From positions 62,001-126,000 of the forward strand of contig JBEVTI010000006.1 of the NCBI GenBank assembly GCA_041156125.1: a DNA stretch of 64,000 nucleotides, in the 5' to 3' direction. The notes beneath the pieces were generated by a model, which searched no databases, was not told the DNA's origin, and saw only the letters and a list, made by a program, of their open reading frames with translations. This document shows, piece after piece, positions 51,295 to 59,629 of the stretch. The position numbers and the translations under genes were made by a program. Positions within the stretch are counted from its first letter, which is position 1, and each line of letters begins with the position of its first letter. The DNA comes from Paraktedonobacter carboxidivorans. GTDB lineage: Bacteria; Chloroflexota; Ktedonobacteria; Ktedonobacterales; Ktedonobacteraceae.

Positions 51295-52524
51295 ATGTCG
51301 TCAAATGAGAAGCAGTCGCGTCATTTATCGGAAGGTTTGCAAGTACCGGGATTGGTGCAGACTCAGGAACAGGTAGAGCAATTATCGTTTACAACCAATC
51401 CGCAGACTCCAGCACCTTCATCTGTTTCGCTTTCCCAGAGTAGCAGACTCTTTCTGGCTGATGAGGATACTGCTCCGCGCCCGATCTCGCAGGCGGGAGT
51501 GGCAGAGAGCTGGCAGCCTGTTCCATCTTCTCCGGGCTATTTTAGCGGGCCGAGTAGCCTGGCTGGCCTGGCGGATATGTATACGCAGCCTCAACTGGCT
51601 GCGCAGACCCTCTCAGAGGAGGCGCAGCAGCCTGCCTGGAACTCAGCGGAGTACGCGAGTGGACCAGGTAGCCTGGCTGGCCTGGAAAATCTGGGTAGCA
51701 TAGACCAGTTCTCCTCAGAGGAGAGAGCAAAGAGCGCGCTTGTGACGCGGGATCTTGCATTGTCGGTGCCAACGCGTGTGCTACTTGATCCCCAGACGGA
51801 AGCGCTACAATCCTCAAAGGATGCGCGTCCTACTCCGTATACTACCGCGAGCCGCCCACCAATGGTAATTCGCGGCGGTGAGCACTCGCGAGTTCGCACC
51901 ATACGTCCGCCGCAGGGACGACGGCATGTGATTGGCATTAGCGCGCTTGTGCTTTTGCTGGTCTTCACCGGAGGCATGTTATTCGCGGTCTCGCCTCTGG
52001 GGCACGATGTCAGAGCGACCCTTACCGGACAACTGCAGGGCGTGAAGATTATCCCGAACGCGGCGCCAGGGAGCATGAGTCTGATAGCCCAGGCCACCGC
52101 TACCGCTGTGATTCACCAGAAGAATGATGGTGTGGACCCTACTTCGAACAGCGGCGGACCTGTTTTGAGTACATCCGGTGGTTCGCTGAACTGGCCGTTT
52201 GGCTATTGCACTTATTGGGCTAATTTGCGTTACCATGCCCGGAGTGGTCATTGGGTATCGTGGCACGGCAACGCTAACCAATGGGTTGCTGGAGCGTATC
52301 TGGCGGGCTGGCATGTTTCGACCTCGCCGCATGTACCATCTATTCTGGTCTTAATGAGCGGCGTGCAGGGAGCCAGCTACGTCGGGCATGTGGCTGTAGT
52401 GGAGAGCGCGAGCGGTAATGTCGCGCATACCAGTAATATGAACTGGTATGCTGGCGGTGGCTTTGGGATCGTTTCTAACTACAACTTTACCACTGGCCCG
52501 GGAGTTTATTTCATCTGGGCTTGA
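51295..52524 (+). CDS. Membrane-anchored CHAP amidase 4, longest tail
   Basis: The 409-residue product has the longest cytosolic tail, about 205 residues, with an internal repeat (GPSSLAGLADMYTQ at 85-98 and GPGSLAGLENLGSI at 123-136). The membrane segment is at about 211-231, the stalk motif reads QATATAVIHQKNDG, and the CHAP domain has Cys305 in PFGYCTYWAN and His365 in VGHVAVVES. The GQC of the other three is changed to GYC here. ATG 51295 aligns with its paralogues in position after GGGGGAA. It converges with the DUF5522 gene. Confidence 0.9.
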   Translation: MSSNEKQSRHLSEGLQVPGLVQTQEQVEQLSFTTNPQTPAPSSVSLSQSSRLFLADEDTAPRPISQAGVAESWQPVPSSPGYFSGPSSLAGLADMYTQPQLAAQTLSEEAQQPAWNSAEYASGPGSLAGLENLGSIDQFSSEERAKSALVTRDLALSVPTRVLLDPQTEALQSSKDARPTPYTTASRPPMVIRGGEHSRVRTIRPPQGRRHVIGISALVLLLVFTGGMLFAVSPLGHDVRATLTGQLQGVKIIPNAAPGSMSLIAQATATAVIHQKNDGVDPTSNSGGPVLSTSGGSLNWPFGYCTYWANLRYHARSGHWVSWHGNANQWVAGAYLAGWHVSTSPHVPSILVLMSGVQGASYVGHVAVVESASGNVAHTSNMNWYAGGGFGIVSNYNFTTGPGVYFIWA

Positions 52525-52543
52525 TGCCAACGGACCTGCACAC

Positions 52544-52882
52544 TTACCACCAGTGCTCCAGGAGACGTTGATAGTGGGCGATCATTTCCTGGTGGTAAGC
52601 CAGCTTGGATGCTGGCGCGCTGCTCAGAGCTTGCTGATGCATGGCCAGAGCGGCTCGTGCGCCATCTAGCGCTTTGGGGGAGACGCGTCCGCGGCGAATG
52701 GCTAGCGCGGGCGCGGGTTGCCAGGCTGCTTGCTCTCGCCAATTGATATAAGGGCAGTTGCGACAGCGATTGGCACAACAATAGCCACGGCGCACCAGGA
52801 AAGCGCGCCTCGCGATATACAGCCCCTCGGGTGTGATCTCCCAATCCGGGTCTTCTTCTGGCTGGTTAGTGGATGATGACAT
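52544..52882 (-). CDS. DUF5522-like small cysteine protein
   Basis: The 112-residue product carries RRGYCCANRCRNCPYINW near residues 31-48, a CC-x4-C-x2-C cluster that resembles the DUF5522 family and is likely to bind a metal. The C-terminal half is helical (ARAALAMHQQALSSAPASKL). No signal or membrane segment is present. A second frame over the same bases, one base shifted, is open but lacks the Cys pattern. There is no strong ribosome site before ATG 52882. It is the last gene of the MocR strand and converges with CHAP gene 4. Function is unknown. Confidence 0.7.
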   Translation of the reverse strand: MSSSTNQPEEDPDWEITPEGLYIARRAFLVRRGYCCANRCRNCPYINWREQAAWQPAPALAIRRGRVSPKALDGARAALAMHQQALSSAPASKLAYHQEMIAHYQRLLEHWW

Positions 52883-52903
52883 AGCTACAAGACCATTTTT
52901 CTT

Positions 52904-54490
52904 TTAGACCATTGGAATATGCTCAACATGTGGGCGCTTTTGCTCCTCGCGGGAGACGCGCCTGGCCAGCAAGCGTTTCATGGCATGACCGATGCGTTTC
53001 ACCGCTTCCTCTATATCTTCCTCGCTGGGATACGCAAAGCTCAAGCGTAGTTGTTGCTGGCCACCACCATCAACATGAAAGGGTTCGCCGATCACAAAGG
53101 CCACGCGTTCATTGGCAGCTTCGCGTAGTAGTGTGCGAGTGCGTAGATCGCCAGGCAGGCGGCACCAGAGATGAAAGCCTCCCGCTGGCTGGCTGACGCG
53201 AACTTCGTGTGGCCAGTGAGCATTGATTGCCTGAAGCATGGTGTCGCGTTTGTGGGCATAGCTAACGCGCAACGTAGCCAGGTGCTCATTGAACAGGTCG
53301 CGCCGCAGGATTTCGGAGACGGACCACTGGCCAAGCGCGTTAGTGTTTAGATCAAAGATCTGCTTGTGAAGAGAGAGGCGCTCAATCATTGGCTCAGGAG
53401 CTGCCAGCCATGCCACACGCAGACCAGGGGCCAGAATTTTGGAGAACGTGCTGAGGTAGATCACCTGCCCATGGGTATCCAGAGCCTTGAGTCTCTGGGG
53501 GCGTTTGTTCTCAAAATAGAGTTCTCCATAGGGATCATCTTCAAGGATGGGCGTCTGATAGCGCCGCGCGAGCAGGAGCAGGCGTCGTCGGCGTTCAAGC
53601 GACATCACGAAACCACTGGGATTCTGGAATGTGGGCTGAGTATAGATCAGGCGGGGTCGGTGACGTGCTAAAATAGATTCCAGGAGATCCACGCGCATGC
53701 CATCGTTATCTGTGGGTACGCCAATCACGCGCGCTTGCAGAGCGCGAAAGGTCTGAATGGCTCCCAAATATGTGGGAACTTCCACGACTACCTCGTCGCC
53801 AGGATTGAGCATGAGCCGGCCTACCAGGCCAATGCCTTGTGTAGAGCCAGAAAGGATCAAAATCTGGTCGGTCTCGACAGGAATGTCACGTGTACGCATC
53901 CATGCCGCAATCTCCTGGCGCAGGCTGTATAGACCTTCTACGGGACAATAACCCAGGGCCTCATCGCTGGCCGCAATTAGCCCTTCGGCGAAAATAGTGC
54001 TGAGCATTTGCGCGGGCAGAAGATCGGGCGCGGGCGTGCCAGGAGTGAGCGAAATAATCTCTTTCTGCTCTCCAGCCGCCGCCAGTTCGCTAAGCAGGCG
54101 CGCGTCGGGGCCAAGTAGTTCGCTTTCGTTGGAGGGCAGGCCGAGCAGCCAGGAGGCTGTCTCCTGCTCGAATTGTTCGTCGAGTTGAGGAAAGTGATTG
54201 TTCCGTACAAGTGTTCCGCGACCGACGTGGCCTTCGATCAGTCCTTCGCTAGCCAACTCGTTATAGGCGTTCATGACAGTTGTGCGGTTAACGCCCAGTT
54301 CGCTGGCTAGAGCGCGTTCGGTCGGCAGACGTGTGCCCTCGGCCAACTCGCCCGACAAAATAGCCTCACGCAGGCGCTGGCAGATCTGGCGATAGAGAGG
54401 CAGCCCATTGTTGCGCTCTAGCTTGATCAGCGTATGAATCGGCTCTGTAAACAGCGGTCGTGCGGAATACGATGAATGGTGTTTGCGCAT
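52904..54490 (-). CDS. MocR-type regulator (GntR HTH fused to PLP aminotransferase fold)
   Basis: The 528-residue product has an N-terminal GntR-type winged helix (about 30-95; RQICQRLREAILSGELAEGT, then NRTTVMNAYNELASEGLIEG) and a fold-type I aminotransferase domain with QTFRALQ, LIYTQPTFQNPSGFVMS and STFSKILAPGLRVAWL, whose Lys binds PLP. MocR proteins sense PLP or an amino acid and regulate genes for cofactor or amine metabolism. The start is ATG 54490. The divergent eIF2B-like gene lies 109 bases away across a set of CCAAT repeats and may be its target. Confidence 0.92.
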   Translation of the reverse strand: MRKHHSSYSARPLFTEPIHTLIKLERNNGLPLYRQICQRLREAILSGELAEGTRLPTERALASELGVNRTTVMNAYNELASEGLIEGHVGRGTLVRNNHFPQLDEQFEQETASWLLGLPSNESELLGPDARLLSELAAAGEQKEIISLTPGTPAPDLLPAQMLSTIFAEGLIAASDEALGYCPVEGLYSLRQEIAAWMRTRDIPVETDQILILSGSTQGIGLVGRLMLNPGDEVVVEVPTYLGAIQTFRALQARVIGVPTDNDGMRVDLLESILARHRPRLIYTQPTFQNPSGFVMSLERRRRLLLLARRYQTPILEDDPYGELYFENKRPQRLKALDTHGQVIYLSTFSKILAPGLRVAWLAAPEPMIERLSLHKQIFDLNTNALGQWSVSEILRRDLFNEHLATLRVSYAHKRDTMLQAINAHWPHEVRVSQPAGGFHLWCRLPGDLRTRTLLREAANERVAFVIGEPFHVDGGGQQQLRLSFAYPSEEDIEEAVKRIGHAMKRLLARRVSREEQKRPHVEHIPMV

Positions 54491-54505
54491 AGTTTACTTT
54501 CTCCT

Positions 54506-54586
54506 ATTGGCCCATACCAATCAAGTGTAACCGATCCAATCAAGAGAACACAAGGCCAATTGGCAGTAAAAGTAGGAGCCAATTGG
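54506..54586. promoter_or_regulatory. CCAAT/ATTGG repeat array: candidate MocR operator
   Basis: The divergent gap holds ATTGG (54506-54510), two direct repeats CCAATCAAG (54517-54525 and 54536-54544, 19 bases apart), and two copies of GCCAATTGG (54555-54563 and 54578-54586, 23 bases apart). The last overlaps the ribosome site of the eIF2B-like gene. MocR proteins usually bind repeated sites in divergent promoters, so this is a natural operator candidate. Binding is not shown by the sequence. Confidence 0.5.
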
Positions 54587-54599
54587 AGGAATAAAATAT

Positions 54600-55478
54600 A
54601 TGGAAGACCTTTCTCAGCGCATCTCCAGTGTGCGCGCTGATCGCGAGCATGGTTCGCGCTGGCTGGTGCGCCAGACCATCCTGCTGTTGCGCGATCTTGC
54701 TAGCGAAGATGGATACACCGCAGAACAGCGCTTTGAGCGCGCCCGTCAGGCAGGCCATGAACTGGCACGCGCGCGCCCGGCTATGGCCGCGCTGGCGGGA
54801 GCTATCTGGCGCATCTTTGCGGAGTCAGAGGACGCGGCTGGCATTGCCAGGGTTGCTGAACAACTGCTGGCGGAGTACGATCAGGCCATCGCGCGGCTCA
54901 CGGCTTTTATGCGTCCTCAACTCCAGGGCACGATCATGACACACAGTCTTTCAGGTACAGTGCTGGAAGTGTTGCGCGCTTGTATTCCGCCCATTGAACA
55001 GCTTATAGTGCTAGAAGGGCGCCCATTGTACGAAGGTCGCACGGTTGTCAGTCAGTTAAGCGGAGAGACAGTGAGGCTAACTTTGATCACTGATGCTCAG
55101 GCAGATATCTTCCTGCCCATGTGCCGGGCGCTGGTCGTGGGAGCAGATAGCATTTTAGCTGATGGCAGCGTTCTCAATAAAGCGGGTACGGCGCTGCTGG
55201 CGCGAGCTGCGCGTACTCATGGTGTGCCGTTGTATATTCTGAGCGAGACTCTTAAAATTGCTCCACATAGTTGGACTGGCGACCTTGCCCTGTTAGAAGA
55301 GCATCCAGGAAGCGAAGTCTGGTCCCAGGCCATGCCCGGCGTGGCTGTGCGCAATTTTTACTTTGATCACACGCCCGCTGAATTGATCACGCAGATTGTG
55401 ACGGAACAGGGGACGCTCAGCCTGGCGCAGATTGAGCAGCAAGCAGCACAACTTCAGAGAATAGCCGGGCTAATTTGA
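54600..55478 (+). CDS. eIF2B/R15P-isomerase-like protein
   Basis: The 292-residue product belongs to the eIF2B-alpha/ribose-1,5-bisphosphate isomerase/MtnA superfamily. Motifs are TIMTHSLSGTVLEVL (about 111-125), LEGRPLYEGR (138-147) and VVGADSILADGSVLNKAGT (179-197), the last being the sugar-phosphate site with a conserved Asp. The N-terminus is helical, as in the family. Such bacterial members are likely sugar-phosphate isomerases; the substrate is unknown. ATG 54600 follows GGAGGA by about nine bases. It is divergent from the MocR gene and may be under its control. Confidence 0.85.
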   Translation: MEDLSQRISSVRADREHGSRWLVRQTILLLRDLASEDGYTAEQRFERARQAGHELARARPAMAALAGAIWRIFAESEDAAGIARVAEQLLAEYDQAIARLTAFMRPQLQGTIMTHSLSGTVLEVLRACIPPIEQLIVLEGRPLYEGRTVVSQLSGETVRLTLITDAQADIFLPMCRALVVGADSILADGSVLNKAGTALLARAARTHGVPLYILSETLKIAPHSWTGDLALLEEHPGSEVWSQAMPGVAVRNFYFDHTPAELITQIVTEQGTLSLAQIEQQAAQLQRIAGLI

Positions 55479-55582
55479 CGATTGAAGTACATCAGAAGTC
55501 CTGGTAATTTGGCCCTCCCGACAATTTTCAGTATCCTGAATAGCAGAAATGATGGATATTGTTTGCCAGAGAGGGAGGTTAG

Positions 55583-57037
55583 ATGGAAGAGAATAGTAAT
55601 AGGTCCGCGGATGCTAACGAAATAAAAAATGAGGAGGCGTCTGCGCCTTATCATTACGCCGCGCCAGGAGTGCCGGTTGTGCGCGGTAGCACGCCGCGTC
55701 CGCTGCCTTTTCTTCTGCCGGCGAAGACTGAATTGCCGCTTGCTCCCTCGGCTTCGCTAACAGATTTTCCCGTCGAGGCACCAGACGCGCCGCCACTGCC
55801 AGAGGAGCCAGTCAAGGGCACGAGCGTGGAGATAGAGCCGGCTCTAACGCCGAGCACTGAGCCAGGCACCTCAGAGGTCGAACTGGCTAGCAAGGGACCA
55901 GTCAGCGAATTTGTTTGGTTGTTTGAGTACGCGCTGGATATGGACCCGGTGCGGCTGAATCGTCCTGAGCGTTTGGATGGTGCTGCTTTCGCCTATGGTC
56001 CGGCCATGCTTAAAGGGTATCGGCTGACCTTTGAAGGGTTAGACGCGCATGGCGCGCAGGTGCTGGCCACACTCAGCGAGGCGCGGCATCAGCCGGAGAT
56101 GGAGGTCTGGGGCATTCTGTATCGTGTGCCGCAACGTTATACCAGAGGTGATGCTGGTGAGATGCCGCTGCTGGATAAAGTTCACTCTGCGGAGACGTTT
56201 GTGCCGGTTGAGGTGCAGGTGCGCGAGCCATATCGCCAGCGCGAGGTTGCTTGCGTGACCTATGTTGCCTCCGAGGCAACGCGCCAGCACGTACATCAAT
56301 TGCCCCTGGAGAGTCGGCTGCCCGAACCCGACTATTTTAAGCGCCTGCTCCAGGTTGCCAGGCGCCAGAAACTGCCCGCGAGCTATCTGCATACACTGGA
56401 AGAGCTGGTCCCGCCAGTTATTCCAGCTGCCACACCTCTGCCTACTACTCCCCCGGAACATGATACTGAGCCATTGCCCGCGCTGACCATCAATCGCGAT
56501 GTACTGCACAGCCAGGAGCAGGAGCGCCTCAGCGAGCCAGCCGAGGCACTACAGCCCGAGCCAACCAGGCCACAACAGGAGCACCGGTTGCGTTCGTGGA
56601 AGGCCGAGTATCCTATTTACCTGACTCGTTGGCTGACAGCCTTCGCGCTTTATGTTTGCCTGCTGATGATCTCTGCACTCCTGCTCGCAGTTCTTCAAGG
56701 ATTAAATTTCTGGTCAGTGACATTTAACGCGGTCTTTAACCCGTTAGGGATTCCCTGGTACGTTTCGTTGTATGGCCTGCTGGGCGGCTGTTTGAGCTGT
56801 ATCGTCTCATTAGGGCGTCCGTTGCGCAGGTATCCGCCAGTTTTTGTTATGCTAACCTGGTTTATGCGCCCTTTTTTGGGAGCGTTTCTCGCCTCTTTCG
56901 CATATCTGCTGCTCAGCAGTGGCATAATCCTTGTCAGCACACAGCCGACGCAGCATTTCGCTCTATGCTCCGCTGTGAGTGCATTGGTGGGTTTTTGCGA
57001 AAGGAAAATGTTTTTCCCTCGTGCCCAACGGATTTGA
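55583..57037 (+). CDS. Membrane protein with degenerate GGCT-like domain
   Basis: The 484-residue product has a Pro/Glu-rich N-terminus (about 20-108), a gamma-glutamylcyclotransferase-like domain at about 110-275, a charged linker, and about three to four membrane helices from about 350 to the C-terminus. The domain keeps MEVWGILYRVP, LPEPDYFKRLL and LPASYLHTLEEL. The usual YGSN loop reads YALD in FEYALDMDPVRL, and the usual LDxxEG reads LDKVHS at 197-202, so the catalytic Glu is His201. Catalysis is therefore doubtful. GGGAGG stands six bases before ATG 55583. Confidence 0.75.
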   Translation: MEENSNRSADANEIKNEEASAPYHYAAPGVPVVRGSTPRPLPFLLPAKTELPLAPSASLTDFPVEAPDAPPLPEEPVKGTSVEIEPALTPSTEPGTSEVELASKGPVSEFVWLFEYALDMDPVRLNRPERLDGAAFAYGPAMLKGYRLTFEGLDAHGAQVLATLSEARHQPEMEVWGILYRVPQRYTRGDAGEMPLLDKVHSAETFVPVEVQVREPYRQREVACVTYVASEATRQHVHQLPLESRLPEPDYFKRLLQVARRQKLPASYLHTLEELVPPVIPAATPLPTTPPEHDTEPLPALTINRDVLHSQEQERLSEPAEALQPEPTRPQQEHRLRSWKAEYPIYLTRWLTAFALYVCLLMISALLLAVLQGLNFWSVTFNAVFNPLGIPWYVSLYGLLGGCLSCIVSLGRPLRRYPPVFVMLTWFMRPFLGAFLASFAYLLLSSGIILVSTQPTQHFALCSAVSALVGFCERKMFFPRAQRI

Positions 57038-57090
57038 TGAAAATGCGCGGGAGGTGGCGCTCTATGCGGAAATAGTTAAAAGCGCGTGCG

Positions 57091-58125
57091 TCAAGCCTCT
57101 TCCGGGAAAATAGCTTTGACCAGGCGGTCGGGATCGTGGCGGGCCAGACTGTCGTTTTCCAGGTTGAGGCGGTCGATGATCACATTGGGCACAAGTTCAA
57201 CCAGACGCTCGGCATCGACCTCTACGGGGGTACGATTTTCCTGAGCATACATCGCCAGGATTTCCGGGGCAAAGGGACCATTATTGATAATCACTCTGTC
57301 AATCCGTCCTCCGAGATAATGGTGAATTGTTTCTATAAAACGCGAGGCTTTGTAGCCATCGGTTTCGCCATGCTTGGTCATCAGATTGCACACATACACT
57401 TTTTCCGCCTCAGATTCGCGCACAGCGCGCGCGATATCGTGGACCAGCAGATTAGGCAAGAGGCTGGTATAGAGGTCGCCGGGTCCGATAATTATCGTGT
57501 CTGCTCGCCTGATGGCGCGTACTGCCTGAGCGCAAGCGGGAGCATTTTCTGGCTCCAGGCGCAGACGGCTGATTGGAGTAAGTTTTCCTACATTTTTTTT
57601 GCCACGCGTGTCAATCTCCGTTTCGTCACAGATCGTCGAGCCGTCCTCCAGGTCAGCACAGATCATCGTCTGCGTTAGGGTGACTGGTAGCACATGCCCC
57701 GCTGTATGCAGCAACTGCTCGGCATCCTCGATAGCGAGTAAGAGGTCGCCATTATTAATATCCTGTAAGCCCTTCAGAACCAGGTTACCCAGACTGTGGC
57801 CGCTTACCCCGGTCTTATTATCCCCCATATCGTTTTCGTCTTGCTGCTGGAAGCGATGCATAAAAATCTCCCGCCACAAAGCGCCATTGCGGGACAGGGC
57901 AACGAGGGACATACGCAGATCACCCAGGGGAAGTTGGCGCCGGAATTCGTCCATCAGACGCCGCGAGCTGCCTCCACTATCTGACATAGTGACAATGGCG
58001 CTTAAAATAAAAGGGTACTTCTTGAGGTGCGAAAGCAGTGCGAATGTCCCTGTACCACCGCCGATGGTGACGACCCGTCGTTCTGTGAAACGATCTGTAG
58101 CGTGATTGTAGGCTGATCCTGACAC
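57091..58125 (-). CDS. yvcK: YvcK-family gluconeogenesis factor
   Basis: The 344-residue product is a CofD-like fold protein that binds UDP-GlcNAc in B. subtilis and mycobacteria and links carbon flow to cell-wall growth. The nucleotide loop is VVTIGGGTGTFALL (about 18-31); MSDSGGSSRRLMDEF and LPLGDLRMSLVALS follow, with IIIGPGDLYTSLLPNLLV near residue 215. The start is GTG 58125, with AGGAG eight bases before. In many bacteria yvcK neighbours rapZ and whiA, but neither was seen here. YvcK is a known substrate of PASTA kinases, but the kinase in this window is of another type. Confidence 0.93.
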   Translation of the reverse strand: MSGSAYNHATDRFTERRVVTIGGGTGTFALLSHLKKYPFILSAIVTMSDSGGSSRRLMDEFRRQLPLGDLRMSLVALSRNGALWREIFMHRFQQQDENDMGDNKTGVSGHSLGNLVLKGLQDINNGDLLLAIEDAEQLLHTAGHVLPVTLTQTMICADLEDGSTICDETEIDTRGKKNVGKLTPISRLRLEPENAPACAQAVRAIRRADTIIIGPGDLYTSLLPNLLVHDIARAVRESEAEKVYVCNLMTKHGETDGYKASRFIETIHHYLGGRIDRVIINNGPFAPEILAMYAQENRTPVEVDAERLVELVPNVIIDRLNLENDSLARHDPDRLVKAIFPEEA

Positions 58126-58532
58126 GGTCTTTCTCCTATGGACACTTGCTCGTTTAAGATACTCTCTTTTTTATACATTTTGCCACAAACAAAGCTATCC
58201 TTTGGGTGGCATCCTGAGTAAATAGCTCTCCAGACTCTCCCCATGAGCGTCCAAGGTGGTGTAGATGCGATGCTAATAGCTTTGCCCAGGCACTTTGAAC
58301 GGGAACTCTGCTATTTTTCAAGCTGGATATATGTGTTTTTAATTCAATGTTCCCAAATTAGTCTACCATGAGTATTTCTATCATGCAAGCTCACAAGATT
58401 TATACCCGGTGATTGAAGAACCCTCTATGCCTACGCGCTGATCTGGCAAAGAATGAATGCCAACGCGGACTCACTTACTCATATTCTACCTTAACCGAAT
58501 CAGGCAAATTTCTGGACACGTATATTTACCCC
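58126..58532. other. Intergenic stretch between yvcK and the PadR gene
   Basis: No gene was recognised in these 407 bases; the promoter and operator of the PadR gene begin at 58533. No clear promoter for yvcK was seen. Confidence 0.3.
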
Positions 58533-58590
58533 TTGACAAATCGCGATATATCGTTATAATTATAAACAATATATCGCGATATATCGCGAT
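58533..58590 (+). promoter_or_regulatory. Promoter and ATCGCGAT operators of the PadR gene
   Basis: TTGACA (58533-58538) and TATAAT (58555-58560) are consensus boxes with a 16-base spacer. The palindrome ATCGCGAT occurs three times: in the spacer at 58540-58547, and downstream at 58573-58580 and 58583-58590, where ATATCGCGAT is repeated in tandem. PadR repressors bind AT-rich palindromes and commonly repress their own gene. The ATG is at 58611. Confidence 0.8.
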
Positions 58591-58610
58591 GACAAATAAA
58601 AGGAGAACAC

Positions 58611-59303
58611 ATGTTTAGACGATTTGGATATCAAGCGCAAGGCCCTGAGCTAGAGGGATGGGGGCAAGGCTGGACGCCGCCCTGGGCACAGCACGAGCAC
58701 GGCCACAGTCATGGTCCACGTGGACCGTTTCAAGCGCATATGAGGCGCGGACCCTTTGGGGGCCCGTTTGGTCGTGGCGCGCAGGGTGAAGGAGGGCGTT
58801 TCTTTGGCCGGGGCGATGTCAAGTTTGCTCTGCTGCAATTGCTAAAAGAGCGCCCAATGTACGGATACGAGATGATTAAGGCGCTAGAAGAGCGTTCAGG
58901 TGGTTTTTATACACCAAGCCCAGGTTCAATTTATCCGACATTACAGATGTTAGAGGAGCGCGGCTTTGTGAGTTCAGCCGATGCAGAGGGCAAGAAGGTC
59001 TATAGTATCAGCGAGAGTGGACAGGCTTTGCTGGCGGAGCATAGTGGAACCCGGGATGAATTCGCCGGCCCTCCCTGGATGCGCCAGCGGCGTGGAGGTT
59101 CCAGGCCCGAACTTCAAGCGTTGCGTGGAGAAGGCATGGAGGTCGCGCGTCTTTTTGCGATTGCCGGTCGCGTAGCCTTTGAAGATCCTGAGAAGTTAAG
59201 CCGTTTACGCGCAGTGATTGCCAGCACTCGTAAAGAGTTGTCTGAGATCATCTATGGCGAAAGCAGCCCTGCAACTGAAGAGCCGGGCAACCCTGCTGAT
59301 TAG
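58611..59303 (+). CDS. PadR-family transcriptional regulator
   Basis: The 230-residue product has a Gly/His/Pro/Arg-rich N-terminus with HEHGHSHGPRGPF, then a PadR winged helix at about 69-140 (DVKFALLQLLKERPMYGYEM, SPGSIYPTLQMLEERGFVSS) and a C-terminal helical part that dimerises. The His-rich tail may bind metal, but this is inference. AGGAG stands before ATG 58611. Three copies of ATCGCGAT in its promoter point to autoregulation. No obvious target (such as an ABC exporter) lies next to it, so its regulon is elsewhere or is itself alone. Confidence 0.92.
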   Translation: MFRRFGYQAQGPELEGWGQGWTPPWAQHEHGHSHGPRGPFQAHMRRGPFGGPFGRGAQGEGGRFFGRGDVKFALLQLLKERPMYGYEMIKALEERSGGFYTPSPGSIYPTLQMLEERGFVSSADAEGKKVYSISESGQALLAEHSGTRDEFAGPPWMRQRRGGSRPELQALRGEGMEVARLFAIAGRVAFEDPEKLSRLRAVIASTRKELSEIIYGESSPATEEPGNPAD

Positions 59304-59307
59304 CAGC

Positions 59308-59366
59308 AAAAGAGGTATATCGAGGAAAAACGCAAGTTTTGCGTTTTTCCTCGATATACCTCTTTT
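59308..59366 (+). terminator. Perfect 28-base hairpin terminator after the PadR gene
   Basis: Arms 59308-59335 and 59339-59366 are perfectly complementary around a three-base loop, with T-rich sequence after the 3' arm (TTTTCATTTTG). It lies four bases past the stop codon. Confidence 0.85.
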
Positions 59367-59380
59367 CATTTTGCTATAAC

Positions 59381-59409
59381 TTGTGTAAAACACGCATTTA
59401 GTTTATAAT
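59381..59409 (+). promoter_or_regulatory. Upstream promoter of a putative structured RNA
   Basis: TTGTGT (59381-59386), a 17-base spacer and TATAAT (59404-59409) form a near-consensus promoter. Transcription would begin near 59416, exactly at the left arm of the structure called next. Confidence 0.5.
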
Positions 59410-59415
59410 CTAATT

Positions 59416-59508
59416 AACGGAAATCTCTTTATCGCTCTGTGGGCGCGGTGGTAAAGACAAAAGGTTTCCGTTGTATTTATTTCGCGAAAGCTACGTTATA
59501 TTTTTTTA
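59416..59508 (+). ncRNA. Putative structured RNA or leader
   Basis: AACGGAAA (59416-59423) pairs with TTTCCGTT (59465-59472), and inside it CTTTA (59427-59431) pairs with TAAAG (59452-59456), leaving an apical loop of 20 bases. Downstream come the palindrome TTTCGCGAAA (59480-59489) and a T-run at about 59501-59507 that could end a short transcript. No known riboswitch class was recognised. It may be a small RNA or the leader of the TPR gene at 59630. Confidence 0.35.
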
Positions 59509-59586
59509 TCTCCTGTCGATATACATAAAAACCGCATATGATATTTTTCACTCTTCTTAGATTGTCTCTTCTATTTTTTTAAAATA

Positions 59587-59595
59587 TGCTATAAT
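59587..59595 (+). promoter_or_regulatory. Extended -10 promoter proximal to the TPR gene
   Basis: TGCTATAAT at 59587-59595 is a strong extended -10 box 35 bases upstream of ATG 59630. It would give a short leader that excludes the upstream structure. Confidence 0.55.
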
Positions 59596-59629
59596 AGAAG
59601 CTGTCTACATAGTAGGAGTCAGAGGTGTC

